64,000 nt of DNA from Desulfospira joergensenii DSM 10085 (GTDB lineage Bacteria > Desulfobacterota > Desulfobacteria > Desulfobacterales > Desulfobacteraceae): NCBI RefSeq assembly GCF_000420085.1, contig NZ_ATUG01000002.1, positions 682,001-746,000 on the forward strand, given 5' to 3'. Below, one piece after another: positions 33,953 through 43,054 of this stretch; within the stretch, counting starts at the first letter, position 1; every line of letters starts with the position of its first letter. The translations under genes were made by a program, and so were the position numbers. The notes below the pieces were generated by a model. It was not told where the DNA came from, searched no databases, and saw only the letters and a program-made list of their open reading frames with translations.

Positions 33953-34825
33953 TCAGTTTTCCTCACAGGGTCTGAATAGGTTAATGATCCTGGTCAGAGG
34001 CTCATGCCAGGAAAGGCTTTTCTTTTGTATTTCTTCAGGGGGAACTGCCGTGAATTCAACCAGGCCCAGTCCGTCTACCCTTGCAATATCGTTCATCAGC
34101 CGGATGGTTTCAGCCAGAGTATCGGGCCTCATGCCCATCGGTGTGGGGTGTTTGACAAAGGGATAGATGGCAGGATCAAGCACATCCAAGTCGATATGGA
34201 TATAGATGCGGGAAAAGCTTTTCTTTAAAACAGTCTCTGACAAGATACCCGGGTCGTTTTCCATTTGCTGTACGCTGATGGAGGTGATGTTCTTTTTTTG
34301 AATATACTCCTGTTCCGATAAGTCCATGTCCCGGATCCCGGCCAGGATGACCTGGTCAGGGGAAAGGATCGAAAAGCAGCGGGCCAGAATGCTTTCATGG
34401 GTCTCCCCCAGAAGCGCCCGGAGGGGCATGCCGTGGAAATGGGCTGACGGCGAGGATTCAGGGGTGTTGAGATCCGGATGGGCATCCAGCCAGACCAGGC
34501 CCATGGAGTTGTCCAGAACGCGGTTCAGAAAAGATATGGGTGCCAGTTCCACTGAACAGTCCCCTCCCACAACCAGGATGGATTTTGGGGAATGGCTTTC
34601 TATCAGGGCGGCTGCATGGTTGAGCTGGGAGAGGATGGAGGCGTACCCGAGGATCTGGTGTTTTTTTTCCAATGATTCCGATTCCGGCACGGGGATGGTT
34701 TTAAAATCAAGATCCTCCAGGCGCACGCCCAGGGCATTTGCCCCGTGGTAAAGGAGATTGGACGGTCCGGATCCCTGCCATTGGGGGAACAGCAGGTTCA
34801 GATGACGGGTATGGTCAAGGCGCAT
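33953..34825 (-). CDS. Arginase/agmatinase/formiminoglutamase-fold hydrolase with altered first metal motif
   Basis: A 290-residue ureohydrolase-family protein. Metal-ligand motifs are VWLDAHPDLN, SAHFHGMPL and YIHIDLDVLDP. The first motif, normally GGDHS, is GGDCS, so the His that binds the more exposed Mn is replaced by Cys. The terminal part GLGLVEFTAVPPEE resembles the usual 'E.NP' segment but with T-A in place of N-P. It may hydrolyse a guanidino compound with changed metal use or have lost that activity. The gene ends a leftward run from folP onward; AGGAGG precedes the ATG. Confidence 0.8.
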   Translation of the reverse strand: MRLDHTRHLNLLFPQWQGSGPSNLLYHGANALGVRLEDLDFKTIPVPESESLEKKHQILGYASILSQLNHAAALIESHSPKSILVVGGDCSVELAPISFLNRVLDNSMGLVWLDAHPDLNTPESSPSAHFHGMPLRALLGETHESILARCFSILSPDQVILAGIRDMDLSEQEYIQKKNITSISVQQMENDPGILSETVLKKSFSRIYIHIDLDVLDPAIYPFVKHPTPMGMRPDTLAETIRLMNDIARVDGLGLVEFTAVPPEEIQKKSLSWHEPLTRIINLFRPCEEN

Positions 34826-34840
34826 CAGCCTCCTCCTTTC

Positions 34841-36118
34841 TTAACCGGAATTGGAGTCCGGGGCATTCCCTCCCCCGTGATTTTTTTTAAGATTCAGCCG
34901 GTAAAGCGGATCCCCCACCAGAACCATTTTCCAGGATAGATAGGGGAGACTCACAAAATAGGATTCCGTCAGGGTCAGGTACCCTTCCGTGAGCAGTTTA
35001 AAAAAGAGTTCAGGAACGGGAAAGGACTGGACATAGGGTTCTCCGACAGGTCCGACCGTGGCGGCAATCCCCTTGTCCAGCATCTTCTTGCACCAGACCT
35101 TGCTGTTCTTGTTTCTCAGGGTGACGCATTCGCTGGAGGCAATGTGAAATCCCACGGATCCCTTGGCCCAGGTAAAGGCATCCACATAATTGGCCAGTTT
35201 GTACCAGCCGCAGTAAAGGGCGGCGTTGGGGCAGTCCCCGGGCTGGAACAGGTCCTGGCTGTCATTGAGTTTCACGGGCAGGATCTGCTTTTTTTCATGA
35301 TACCGGGCTGCTTCATGGATGGATTTGTCGTAAAAGGCGTATCCGGAAACTTTTTTGTTGTCTCCGGGATATTTCCAGCGGGCGTCAAAATAAGCTGTGC
35401 CTTCAAGCCCCTCTTTTTCCGCCTCAAGGCTGTCATTGATGATTCTTTTCACCACCTTTGGCGAAGCCCCGTCCAGACGGCTGGTCATCATGACATCTGA
35501 TTTCCCGATTTTCAGGGTCTGGTTCTTGAAGCCCAGGTAAAAGGGGTTGGGCTGCCACCTATCAAGATTATACTCTTTTTTTTTCACCAGGCTGAGTTCC
35601 GAATCAAAGGATGCGGTCCGGTCCAGGTTTCTTATGGAGTAGGTATAGGCCTTGTCTGCCCGTTTGATTTTCCTTTTAAGTTCCGCCTGGGCATCGGCAC
35701 TGAGATTCCGGGTCTGTTTCAGCTTGGCTTTAAGGGACTCTTTCACTTTCTTGAGCGTCTCAATCCTCTGCTTTTCCTGGTCGGAGCGTTCCGGCCCCAG
35801 GACTCTCAGGGGGACCCCGTACAGGGTGACTATGGCCCGTATGTCGGGATGTTCTTTGAGAAATCGGCGAACCGGGGGGAGAACCTTTTCATCGTACTCC
35901 TCCCGGGTGCAGGTCTCCTGGTCCGTGAGCCTGAGCAGCAGCAGGTTTTCTTTGGGGATTTTTCTCCTTTCCATGTAAAAGAGGGCCAGGCCTTTGCTGG
36001 AGGCTGCGTTCATATTGGCGATGACCAGGACCTCTTCCGGGGACAGGGCAGATGCCGGGCTAACCAGGAGAAAGACAGGGAAAAAAGCAAAGAAAAGGGC
36101 CCGCAAGAGATTTTTCAT
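34841..36118 (-). CDS. TIGR03790-family exported protein
   Basis: A 425-residue protein with a signal peptide (residues 1-24, cleaved after ASA). It starts LSPEEVLVIANMNAASSKGLALFYMERRKIP and continues AIVTLYGVPLRVLGPE, which is the TIGR03790 pattern. The C-terminus LSWKMVLVGDPLYRL resembles the end of C25-like peptidase folds ('GDPLYRP'). A long charged helical insert near 110-165 (KKVKESLKAKLKQTRNLSAD) is present. The biochemical function is unknown. It starts two bases after coaX ends and is probably cotranscribed with it. Confidence 0.8.
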   Translation of the reverse strand: MKNLLRALFFAFFPVFLLVSPASALSPEEVLVIANMNAASSKGLALFYMERRKIPKENLLLLRLTDQETCTREEYDEKVLPPVRRFLKEHPDIRAIVTLYGVPLRVLGPERSDQEKQRIETLKKVKESLKAKLKQTRNLSADAQAELKRKIKRADKAYTYSIRNLDRTASFDSELSLVKKKEYNLDRWQPNPFYLGFKNQTLKIGKSDVMMTSRLDGASPKVVKRIINDSLEAEKEGLEGTAYFDARWKYPGDNKKVSGYAFYDKSIHEAARYHEKKQILPVKLNDSQDLFQPGDCPNAALYCGWYKLANYVDAFTWAKGSVGFHIASSECVTLRNKNSKVWCKKMLDKGIAATVGPVGEPYVQSFPVPELFFKLLTEGYLTLTESYFVSLPYLSWKMVLVGDPLYRLNLKKNHGGGNAPDSNSG

Positions 36119-36120
36119 GG

Positions 36121-36888
36121 TTATACTTCCCTGGAGATGATGCGGAGTCCGTCCAGGGTCAGGGCCTGGTCAACCACCTCAATGGAGAGAGATATCCCGG
36201 CAATGAGGGGAGCCAGTCCTCCCGTGGCAATGACCTTGGGACAATCATCCATCTCCCGGGCCATCCGGGCCACCATCCCGTCCACCATGGCGGCATTGCC
36301 GTGGATGATACCGGACTGCATGCTTTCAATGGTGTCCTTGCCGATGACTTTTTCCGGGGCCTTGAAGATCTCCACCCGGGGAAGGCGGGAGGCTTTCTGG
36401 AAAAGGGCCTCTGCAGAGATCATGATGCCCGGCACAATGGCGCCGCCCAGGTATTCCCCTTTGGAGGAAATCACGTCAAAGGTGGTGGCCGTTCCAAAAT
36501 CGATGATGATCATGGCGGATCTGTACTTATCAAAGGCAGCCACGGCGTTGACGATCCGGTCCGCTCCGACTTCGTTGGGGTTGCTGTAGAGAATGGGCAT
36601 GAGTTTTTTCACCGAACCGGGACTGATCCACAGGGGGCTTTGGTTCAGGTATCTTTCGCAGAACCCGTTCAATATCCTGACCGAAGAGGGAACCACAGAG
36701 GATATGACGACCTTTTGAATCTTTTCCGGGTTGATGTTTTTATCTGAAAACAGGGCATTGGCAAGGACATTGAATTCGTCCGCCGTGTTGTCCCGGCCCG
36801 TCCGGATCCTCCAGCTTTCCTTGAGGGTATCCTCCTCATAGACGCCGATCACCGTATTGGTATTGCCTACATCAATCACCAGCAGCAT
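36121..36888 (-). CDS. coaX: Type III pantothenate kinase
   Basis: The 255-residue protein has the normal CoaX length and motifs: N-terminal phosphate loop LLVIDVGNTNTVIGVY, the PNEVGADRIVNAVAA substrate segment, IIDFGTATTFDVI with the catalytic-site DFGTATT, and YLGGAIVPGI followed by IIATGGLA-type ending (VIATGGLAPLI). It phosphorylates pantothenate in the first step of coenzyme A synthesis and belongs to the feedback-resistant type that uses a monovalent cation. It lies in the leftward folP run, 10 bp after the YbbR-like gene. Confidence 0.95.
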   Translation of the reverse strand: MLLVIDVGNTNTVIGVYEEDTLKESWRIRTGRDNTADEFNVLANALFSDKNINPEKIQKVVISSVVPSSVRILNGFCERYLNQSPLWISPGSVKKLMPILYSNPNEVGADRIVNAVAAFDKYRSAMIIIDFGTATTFDVISSKGEYLGGAIVPGIMISAEALFQKASRLPRVEIFKAPEKVIGKDTIESMQSGIIHGNAAMVDGMVARMAREMDDCPKVIATGGLAPLIAGISLSIEVVDQALTLDGLRIISREV

Positions 36889-36898
36889 GATGGTCTCC

Positions 36899-37828
36899 TT
36901 ATTGAATTTTAACGGTAAACACTTTGGGGTCTGCCCCGGTCATGATCATACCCACCGGAACATTTACATTGACGTGTCTGGCATAGACCCCGGGCTTTAA
37001 ATCTTTGAGGTCGATAAAGGCAAAGAGCCGGTCCGTGACCTCTTTATTGCCCATGGAATCAAAGGGTCCCTTGATGACGACACTGATGGATCCGGGTTCG
37101 ATACTCACCGTAGAATCGGTGTTCCATATCTGGATGGGAATATCCTTGAATTCCTTGGCCACCCTTTTTTCCTGGATGGGAACAGTCACGACAATGATGC
37201 TGTCAGAGGCGGAGTAGAGCTTGTGATCCTCAAGATCCAGAGGAATCTTTTTTTTAAAGGTTTCACTGGCATTGTTAATGTCAATGGGTTTTGTCTTGAG
37301 TACATCAATGGAATCTATCAGGGAGAGGGCCCCGGTCAAGGTCACATTGGCCGGATCGCAGGCCGCCTCCAGAAAGATGTGTCCCTGGGCCGGCTTGCCT
37401 GTATAGGGCACGGTAATCTTAAAGGTCCGGGTTACTTTTCTCTCCAGGTGCACGCTCAGATACGGGGGATTGATATCCAGAATCCGGATGGCCGGGTCAA
37501 CGGGGATCCTGTTTTTATCCACGGGAAGCAGATAGTTGCCCGGCCAGATGGATTCCGATGCCCCTGCCGGATCAAATTCAAGGTCCGTGTAAAGGTCGGC
37601 CGGATAGTGGATATTCTTCCCATTGATCATCTGGATGAGACTGGGCTCGGCCTGGACCCGGATTTCGATCTTATCGGTGTTAAAAGAGGTCAGGACCATG
37701 TCCGACGGAACATTGGAAAAGACCACGGGCAGGAGAAGGTCTGTTTCCGCCGGTTCCGGGGTGCATCCGGAAAGCAGGAACGCAGACAGGAACAGGACAA
37801 GGATCCTGGTAATTCCCTGATCAGGCAT
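36899..37828 (-). CDS. YbbR/CdaR-domain lipoprotein
   Basis: A 309-residue protein with about three YbbR-like repeats (VVFSNVPSDMVLTS near the start; ITVPYTGKPAQGHIFLEAACDPANVTLTG; IPIQIWNTDSTVSIEPGSISVVI). The start ATG 37828 overlaps the folP stop by eight bases. The N-terminus ILVLFLSAFLLSGC has a lipobox, so it should be a lipoprotein rather than the single-TM CdaR. In many bacteria CdaR controls the c-di-AMP synthase CdaA, whose gene normally sits between folP and ybbR. That gene is missing here, so partner and role are open. Confidence 0.82.
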   Translation of the reverse strand: MPDQGITRILVLFLSAFLLSGCTPEPAETDLLLPVVFSNVPSDMVLTSFNTDKIEIRVQAEPSLIQMINGKNIHYPADLYTDLEFDPAGASESIWPGNYLLPVDKNRIPVDPAIRILDINPPYLSVHLERKVTRTFKITVPYTGKPAQGHIFLEAACDPANVTLTGALSLIDSIDVLKTKPIDINNASETFKKKIPLDLEDHKLYSASDSIIVVTVPIQEKRVAKEFKDIPIQIWNTDSTVSIEPGSISVVIKGPFDSMGNKEVTDRLFAFIDLKDLKPGVYARHVNVNVPVGMIMTGADPKVFTVKIQ

Positions 37829-38681
37829 TCCTGACAGCATCGATGATTCGGGTAAAGGGCAGTGCCCGGGATACATCATGGACCCTCAGGATGTGAGCTC
37901 CGTTGGCAATTGAGGCAGCCAGTGTTGCAAGGGTCCCGATTTCGGTGTTTTCATGGTCCGGACCGATGGCCTTATCCCGTCCCAGGACCTTCTGGATAAA
38001 GGATTTTCTGGAGGTCCCCATGAGTATTGGAAAACCCAGGGCAGCCACTTTCTTGAGCTGGTTGATGATGACCAGGTTGTGGGTCACGGTTTTGCCGAAG
38101 CCGATGCCCGGATCCAGGATAATCGTGTTCCTGTCCACCCCTTTTTCAATGGCAAACTCAGCACGATGGAGAAGATATCCGGTGATTTCCTCCATGAGAT
38201 CACCGTAATCCGGATTGACCTGCATGGTCTCCGGGGTTCCCTTCATGTGCATGAGGATCACGGGAACCTTTTTTTCGGCAGCCAGGTCGGCCATGGCCGG
38301 ATCTTTCTCAAAGGCGGAGATGTCGTTGATGATGGCTGCCCCTGCATCCAATGCGGCCCGGGCCACAGTCGACTTAATCGTATCAATGGATATGGGAATG
38401 TCAATTTTGGGGGAAAGGGCTTCAATCACGGGGATCACCCGGTCCATTTCCTCCTGTTCGGATACGGGAGCGGAAAAGGGACGGGTGGATTCTCCCCCGA
38501 TGTCCAGGATATGGGCCCCGTCTTTGGTCAGCCGTATGCCCTGGGCAACGGCATTTTCCAGGGTGGCGAATTTCCCCCCGTCGGAAAAGGAATCCGGGGT
38601 GACATTCAAAATGCCCATGATGCAGGTCTGGGAGCCGAGCTCAAGGTTGAAACGCTTAAACTGAAGATGGAATGTCTGCAT
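37821..38681 (-). CDS. folP: Dihydropteroate synthase
   Basis: This 286-residue TIM-barrel enzyme shows all FolP signatures: CIMGILNVTPDSFSDGG, HILDIGGESTRPFS, DTIKSTVARAALDAGAAIIND, ILMHMKGTPETM, DPGIGFGKT and the terminal LRVHDV. It joins p-aminobenzoate to 6-hydroxymethyl-dihydropterin diphosphate in folate synthesis. It lies downstream of ftsH, separated by a hairpin terminator or attenuator, and overlaps the YbbR-like gene. The synteny ftsH-folP is common in Deltaproteobacteria and Firmicutes. Confidence 0.96.
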   Translation of the reverse strand: MQTFHLQFKRFNLELGSQTCIMGILNVTPDSFSDGGKFATLENAVAQGIRLTKDGAHILDIGGESTRPFSAPVSEQEEMDRVIPVIEALSPKIDIPISIDTIKSTVARAALDAGAAIINDISAFEKDPAMADLAAEKKVPVILMHMKGTPETMQVNPDYGDLMEEITGYLLHRAEFAIEKGVDRNTIILDPGIGFGKTVTHNLVIINQLKKVAALGFPILMGTSRKSFIQKVLGRDKAIGPDHENTEIGTLATLAASIANGAHILRVHDVSRALPFTRIIDAVRNA

Positions 38682-38720
38682 GGGTTTCAGAGAGTGTCTA
38701 TAATTTTATCAGTAAAGGAA

Positions 38721-38750
38721 AGGCCGGAATCCCGGGATGGATTCCGGCCT
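38721..38750 (-). terminator. Hairpin terminator/attenuator between ftsH and folP
   Basis: A perfect 12-bp stem (38721-38732 with 38739-38750) with a six-base loop lies between the ftsH stop and the folP start. On the minus strand it is followed by TTTCCTTT, an interrupted T-tract, so read-through into folP is likely to be partial. Confidence 0.8.
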
Positions 38751-38757
38751 CTGCCGA

Positions 38758-40740
38758 TTATTCTTTATCTTTTGGATCTTCGTCTTGGGAATCTTGCGGA
38801 TCCGCCTGGGGTACATCCTCCTCGGCAGGTTCTTCCCGGTCCGGTTCATCCGTCTCTTCTCCAGCCGGCTCTTCCCCGGCAGCTTTTTCTTTAGCCTGGG
38901 GGGTTGGGTCGGCTTTGACGTTTTTCCGGCCGTAAAAATCAAAGTCCGGCCTCATTTCCGCAATCAGGTCATCCAGCTCAGATCCCATAACCGTTTCTTT
39001 TTCCAAAAGCAGGTCGGTGAGGGCATGGAGGATGTCCATATTTTTGTCCAGGATCTCCTTGGCCCTTTTATAGGCCCGGTCAATGATCATGGCCACTTCT
39101 GCGTCGATTTTCTGGGCCGTGGCTTCGGAATAGGATTTTGCCTGGGTCATTTCCCTGCCGATGAAGATATTGTCATCATGGTCTTCATAGGAGAGGGGGG
39201 CCAGGTTTTCGCTCATGCCGAAACTCCGGATCATGCGGTTGGCCAGTTTGGTGGCCTGTTTGATGTCGTTGGAGGCACCGGTGGAGATCCTTTTGAAGAT
39301 GATCTCTTCGGCCACCCGGCCTCCAAAGGCAATGGCCAGTTCATTTTCCAGCTGGTCCTTGTACTTGAAATCTCCTTCTTCGGGGAGAAACCAGGTGACA
39401 CCGGCGGCCCGGCCCCTGGGAATGATGGTGATCTTGTTCACGGTGTCGGTATTGGGCAGGAACCTTGCCACCAGGGCATGGCCGCCTTCGTGGTAAGCCG
39501 TGGTCTTTTTTTCTTCTTCCTTGATGACCTTGGATTTCCGTTCAAGACCCATATAGACCTTGTCCTTGGCGTCTTCAAAGTCCTTCATGGTCAATTTTTC
39601 ATGGTCCCGCTTGGCTGCCAGCAGGGCTGCCTCGTTGACCAGGTTTTCCAGGTCTGCACCGGAAAATCCAGGGGTTCCCCTGGCCAGAATCATCGGGTCC
39701 ACGTCCCTGTCCAGGGGGGTCTTTTTCATGTGAACCCGTAAGATGCCTTCCCGGCCTTTTATGTCTGGCATATCCACCACCACCTGCCGGTCAAACCGGC
39801 CGGGCCTGAGCAGGGCCGGGTCCAGGACATCTGCCCGGTTGGTGGCCGCCATGAGAATCACCCCTTCGTTGGATTCAAATCCGTCCATCTCCACCAGGAG
39901 CTGGTTCAGGGTCTGTTCCCGTTCGTCGTGTCCTCCGCCCAGGCCTGCGCCTCTCTGGCGGCCCACAGCATCAATCTCGTCGATGAATATGATACAGGGG
40001 GCGTTTTTCTTGCCCTGGGCAAAGAGGTCCCTGACCCTGGAAGCGCCCACGCCCACAAACATCTCCACAAAATCGGAGCCGGATATGGTAAAGAAAGGCA
40101 CACCGGCTTCCCCGGCCACGGCCCGGGACAAAAGGGTCTTCCCGGTCCCCGGGTTCCCCACCAGAAGGACTCCCTTGGGAATGCGGCCCCCCAGGCGGGT
40201 ATACTTGCCCGGAGTCTTCAGGAATTCCACCACCTCGGTCAGTTCTTCCTTGGCCTCGTCTATGCCTTCCACATTGGCAAAGGTGACTTTTTCACCCTTG
40301 TCATCAATGAGCCTGGCCCGGCTCTTCCCAAAGGAAAGGGCCTTGCCGCCGCCGGCTCCGCCCTGCATCTGGCGCATGAAAAAAATCCAGACCCCGATGA
40401 GGACGATCATGGGCAGCCAGGAAACCACAATGGACATGAGCCAGGAGGATTCCGCCGGGGGTTTGGCCTTGATGGCCACCCCGTTGGTTCTCAGGAGATG
40501 GATCAGATCCCCGTCATCCGGGGCAAAACTCTTGAATTTGGCTCCGGAGGAGTCGGTAAGGTAAAGGTCCTGTCCCTGGATCACCACATTCTGGACCCGG
40601 CCGGATTCCACCATGGACAAAAATTCCGAGTATCCGATATCCATCTGACTGCTCTGCTGCTGGTTGAAGATATTGTAGAGCATGACCATCATCAGGACCA
40701 CTACCAGCCACAGGGATATATTTTTGTAAAATTGATTCAA
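38758..40740 (-). CDS. ftsH: ATP-dependent zinc metalloprotease FtsH
   Basis: A 660-residue membrane AAA protease with two N-terminal membrane segments (~8-25 and 107-126), Walker A GNPGTGKT, Walker [12 protein letters not shown], second region of homology [17 protein letters not shown], and zinc site HEGGHA with the third ligand in the [11 protein letters not shown] region. It degrades unassembled or damaged membrane proteins and short-lived regulators. The start is TTG 40740 with AAGGAAGG upstream. The C-terminal tail is unusually long and acidic (last ~50 residues nearly all E, D, P, A, Q), a feature without known function. It follows tilS, the classic neighbour. Confidence 0.97.
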   Translation of the reverse strand: MNQFYKNISLWLVVVLMMVMLYNIFNQQQSSQMDIGYSEFLSMVESGRVQNVVIQGQDLYLTDSSGAKFKSFAPDDGDLIHLLRTNGVAIKAKPPAESSWLMSIVVSWLPMIVLIGVWIFFMRQMQGGAGGGKALSFGKSRARLIDDKGEKVTFANVEGIDEAKEELTEVVEFLKTPGKYTRLGGRIPKGVLLVGNPGTGKTLLSRAVAGEAGVPFFTISGSDFVEMFVGVGASRVRDLFAQGKKNAPCIIFIDEIDAVGRQRGAGLGGGHDEREQTLNQLLVEMDGFESNEGVILMAATNRADVLDPALLRPGRFDRQVVVDMPDIKGREGILRVHMKKTPLDRDVDPMILARGTPGFSGADLENLVNEAALLAAKRDHEKLTMKDFEDAKDKVYMGLERKSKVIKEEEKKTTAYHEGGHALVARFLPNTDTVNKITIIPRGRAAGVTWFLPEEGDFKYKDQLENELAIAFGGRVAEEIIFKRISTGASNDIKQATKLANRMIRSFGMSENLAPLSYEDHDDNIFIGREMTQAKSYSEATAQKIDAEVAMIIDRAYKRAKEILDKNMDILHALTDLLLEKETVMGSELDDLIAEMRPDFDFYGRKNVKADPTPQAKEKAAGEEPAGEETDEPDREEPAEEDVPQADPQDSQDEDPKDKE

Positions 40741-40821
40741 TTCTGTTCCTTCCTTGTTTTGTTATGGAACCAAAGTTAATTAATATATAAACATGATATG
40801 GGAATATACAAGAAAAAGTTT

Positions 40822-41916
40822 TCAGGCTTTTGGCCCCTTCTTTCCCTTGGATAAACGTGTCTGGAGCTTCTCCCGTCTGCCCAGGTCCCTCAGGGAAATG
40901 TCCTCTTTTCTGACCGTCAGCCTGTCCCGGGTTTTATATATCCTGATCCGGCCGGGAAGGTCCAGGTGTTTTCCCGGTTCGGCCCGGGCCATGAAGTCCC
41001 TGATTTCCCGGATATGGGCCATGGAGATTTTTTTTAAATTCTCTTTTACCCTGGAAATGGCCGCTCTCAGAACCCGGCTGGCCAGGGCCGGATGAAGCCG
41101 GGAGAGTTCCGGGAGGGACAGGCTCACAGAGCCGGATTTCTCTTCTTTCAGGCAGGTTCGGAGCCCTTCTGTCACCAGGTCCCGGAAAAAATCCTCTTCC
41201 TCCTGGAGGATGCGGCTCAGACGGTCCAGGGAGCCCCTGATCTTCGGGTTAAAGGATTCTTCCAGAAACGGGATCAGAACATGCCTGACCCTGTTCCTTA
41301 AAAAAGAGGGATCCTCGTTACTGGAATCGACCATAAAATCCTGATTGCTTCTGTCCAGGAAATCAAGAATTTCGGATTTGGCCATCCGGATCAGGGGCCG
41401 GATAAAGAGAGAATCCCTTTTGGGCAAAATCCCTTTTAATCCCCCCGGGCCCGTCCCCCGGACCAGGGAGAGGAGAACCTGCTCGGCATTGTCATCCCGG
41501 TTGTGGCCCAGGGCGATTCTGGAAAATCCGTGGGTTTGGGCGGTCTGTCTGAAAAAAGAGTACCTGGCCTTTCGGCCGGCTTCTTCCAGGGAGATTTTTG
41601 ATTCTGCCGCCATGGAGCCGATATCCAGGGTCTTGGTGAACAGGGGAAGGCTGCATTTTTTTGAAAACTCAATTGTAAAATTTTCATCCCGGACAGACTC
41701 ATCTCCCCTGAGCATGTGGTTGAGGTGGGCCAGGCCGAGCCGGAGTCTGAATTCAGGCTGAAGATCCAGAAGCACCCTTGCCAGGGCCACGGAGTCCGGC
41801 CCGCCGGACAGACCGACCAGGACAGCATCCCTGTCGCGGAGCATTTCGTGTTCCCGGATGGTTTCAGCCACTTTTTGGATGAAAACATCCTTGTCTGGAA
41901 GGATTGGAGATTTCAA
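40822..41916 (-). CDS. tilS: tRNA(Ile)-lysidine synthetase
   Basis: A 364-residue protein with the PP-loop motif VGLSGGPDSVAL near residue 33 and HNRDDNAEQVLLSLVRGTG, both TilS hallmarks. The helical domain LNPKIRGSLDRLSRILQEEEDF and a shorter C-terminal portion follow. It adds lysine to C34 of tRNA-Ile(CAU), changing its codon from AUG to AUA. It is shorter than the E. coli enzyme (432) but within the range of bacterial forms lacking one C-terminal subdomain. Start is TTG 41916, 11 bp after mqnD, with AGGA upstream. Confidence 0.94.
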   Translation of the reverse strand: MKSPILPDKDVFIQKVAETIREHEMLRDRDAVLVGLSGGPDSVALARVLLDLQPEFRLRLGLAHLNHMLRGDESVRDENFTIEFSKKCSLPLFTKTLDIGSMAAESKISLEEAGRKARYSFFRQTAQTHGFSRIALGHNRDDNAEQVLLSLVRGTGPGGLKGILPKRDSLFIRPLIRMAKSEILDFLDRSNQDFMVDSSNEDPSFLRNRVRHVLIPFLEESFNPKIRGSLDRLSRILQEEEDFFRDLVTEGLRTCLKEEKSGSVSLSLPELSRLHPALASRVLRAAISRVKENLKKISMAHIREIRDFMARAEPGKHLDLPGRIRIYKTRDRLTVRKEDISLRDLGRREKLQTRLSKGKKGPKA

Positions 41917-41927
41917 AATTGATCCTG

Positions 41928-42785
41928 TCAGCAGGCAAACAGGGAAAATCGGGGTTTTTCCATGAGACCGGCCTTTACCGCAGTGTCAAAAAACCGGATA
42001 ACCGCCTGTTCTCCGGCGCTTCCGATATCCCGGGAATATTGGTTTACATAGAGTTTGATATGCTCTTGAATTACGGCCTCATCCATTTCCTGGGCATGGG
42101 CTTGAATATAATCTTTTCCCATGTCCGGGTGGGCAAAGGCATGATCAATACTGTCCCGGATCAGGGATTCCATTTTCCGGGCAAAGGCCTCTCCCAGTTC
42201 CCGGCGCACGGCAATGCAGCCCAGGGGGATGGGCAGCCCGGTCTGGTCTTCCCACCACTGGCCCAGGTCGGCTTTCATTTCCAGGCCCATGGTCTGGTAT
42301 ACAAACCGCCCCTCGTGGATGATGACCCCGAAGTCGGCGGAACCCTCCATGACGGCTGGCATGATCTTTTCAAAGGGCATGGGAAGGATCTGGGGATCCA
42401 CCCCGGGGAATTGATCGTTCAGGTAAAATCTGAACAGATGAAAACCCGTGGTGCCCAGTCCCGGAACGGCGATCTTCTGTTTTCCCTCCCCATCCAGGCT
42501 CCGGCCGGGCAGGGAGATGATCAGAGGGCCGCATCCCCGGCCCAGGGCCGATCCGGTCCTGAGCAGGCCGTATTTTTCCAGAAGACTGCCCAGGGCGGCA
42601 AAGGAGAGCTTGGTGATGTCGTATTTTCCTTTTGCGGCATTCTGGTTCAGGGTTTCCACATCTTCCATTGAGATGTGAAAGGACATCTTTTTTAGATCAA
42701 TAAATGACCCGGCAATTGCCTTGAAGATAAAGGTGTCGTTGGGGCAGGAAGAAAAGGCCAGACTGTAGGGATCTATATTTTTCAT
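41928..42785 (-). CDS. mqnD: 1,4-dihydroxy-6-naphthoate synthase (futalosine menaquinone pathway)
   Basis: A 285-residue periplasmic-binding-fold enzyme without signal peptide. The N-terminus LAFSSCPNDTFIFKAIAG is the MqnD signature; DITKLSFAALG, GRGCGPLIIS, ADFGVIIHEGRFVY and LGCIAVRREL follow in order. It converts cyclic de-hypoxanthinyl futalosine to 1,4-dihydroxy-6-naphthoate, so the organism makes menaquinone by the futalosine route. MqnA is the closest alternative but has different N-terminal residues. It is the first gene of the leftward run mqnD-tilS-ftsH. Confidence 0.94.
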   Translation of the reverse strand: MKNIDPYSLAFSSCPNDTFIFKAIAGSFIDLKKMSFHISMEDVETLNQNAAKGKYDITKLSFAALGSLLEKYGLLRTGSALGRGCGPLIISLPGRSLDGEGKQKIAVPGLGTTGFHLFRFYLNDQFPGVDPQILPMPFEKIMPAVMEGSADFGVIIHEGRFVYQTMGLEMKADLGQWWEDQTGLPIPLGCIAVRRELGEAFARKMESLIRDSIDHAFAHPDMGKDYIQAHAQEMDEAVIQEHIKLYVNQYSRDIGSAGEQAVIRFFDTAVKAGLMEKPRFSLFAC

Positions 42786-43054
42786 GATCTACAGCATAAT
42801 ATCTATGATAATAATTTCAAGAGATTTCGGTGTTTATCTTGTATCAAGGCTTACCCCAGGGTTGCAAAAGCCGGGAAGACTTCAGCCGTTTTCCTCTTTT
42901 CCTACAATTTTTTCATGCAAGGTCGAGGTTTACTTTGACCCGGCCATGCTTATGATTTTCAAATAGAATTTGTGTAAAATTGTTGCTGAAACGGATCTGT
43001 CCTGTCCGGTGGAACGCCCGGGCAGGGGGGGAATAGATAAGGTAAAAGAAAAAA
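42786..43054. other. Divergent region between mqnD and uvrA
   Basis: The interval must hold both promoters. No clear -35/-10 pair or LexA-type box stands out, and no gene is seen. The uvrA leader is purine-rich just before the start. Confidence 0.4.
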
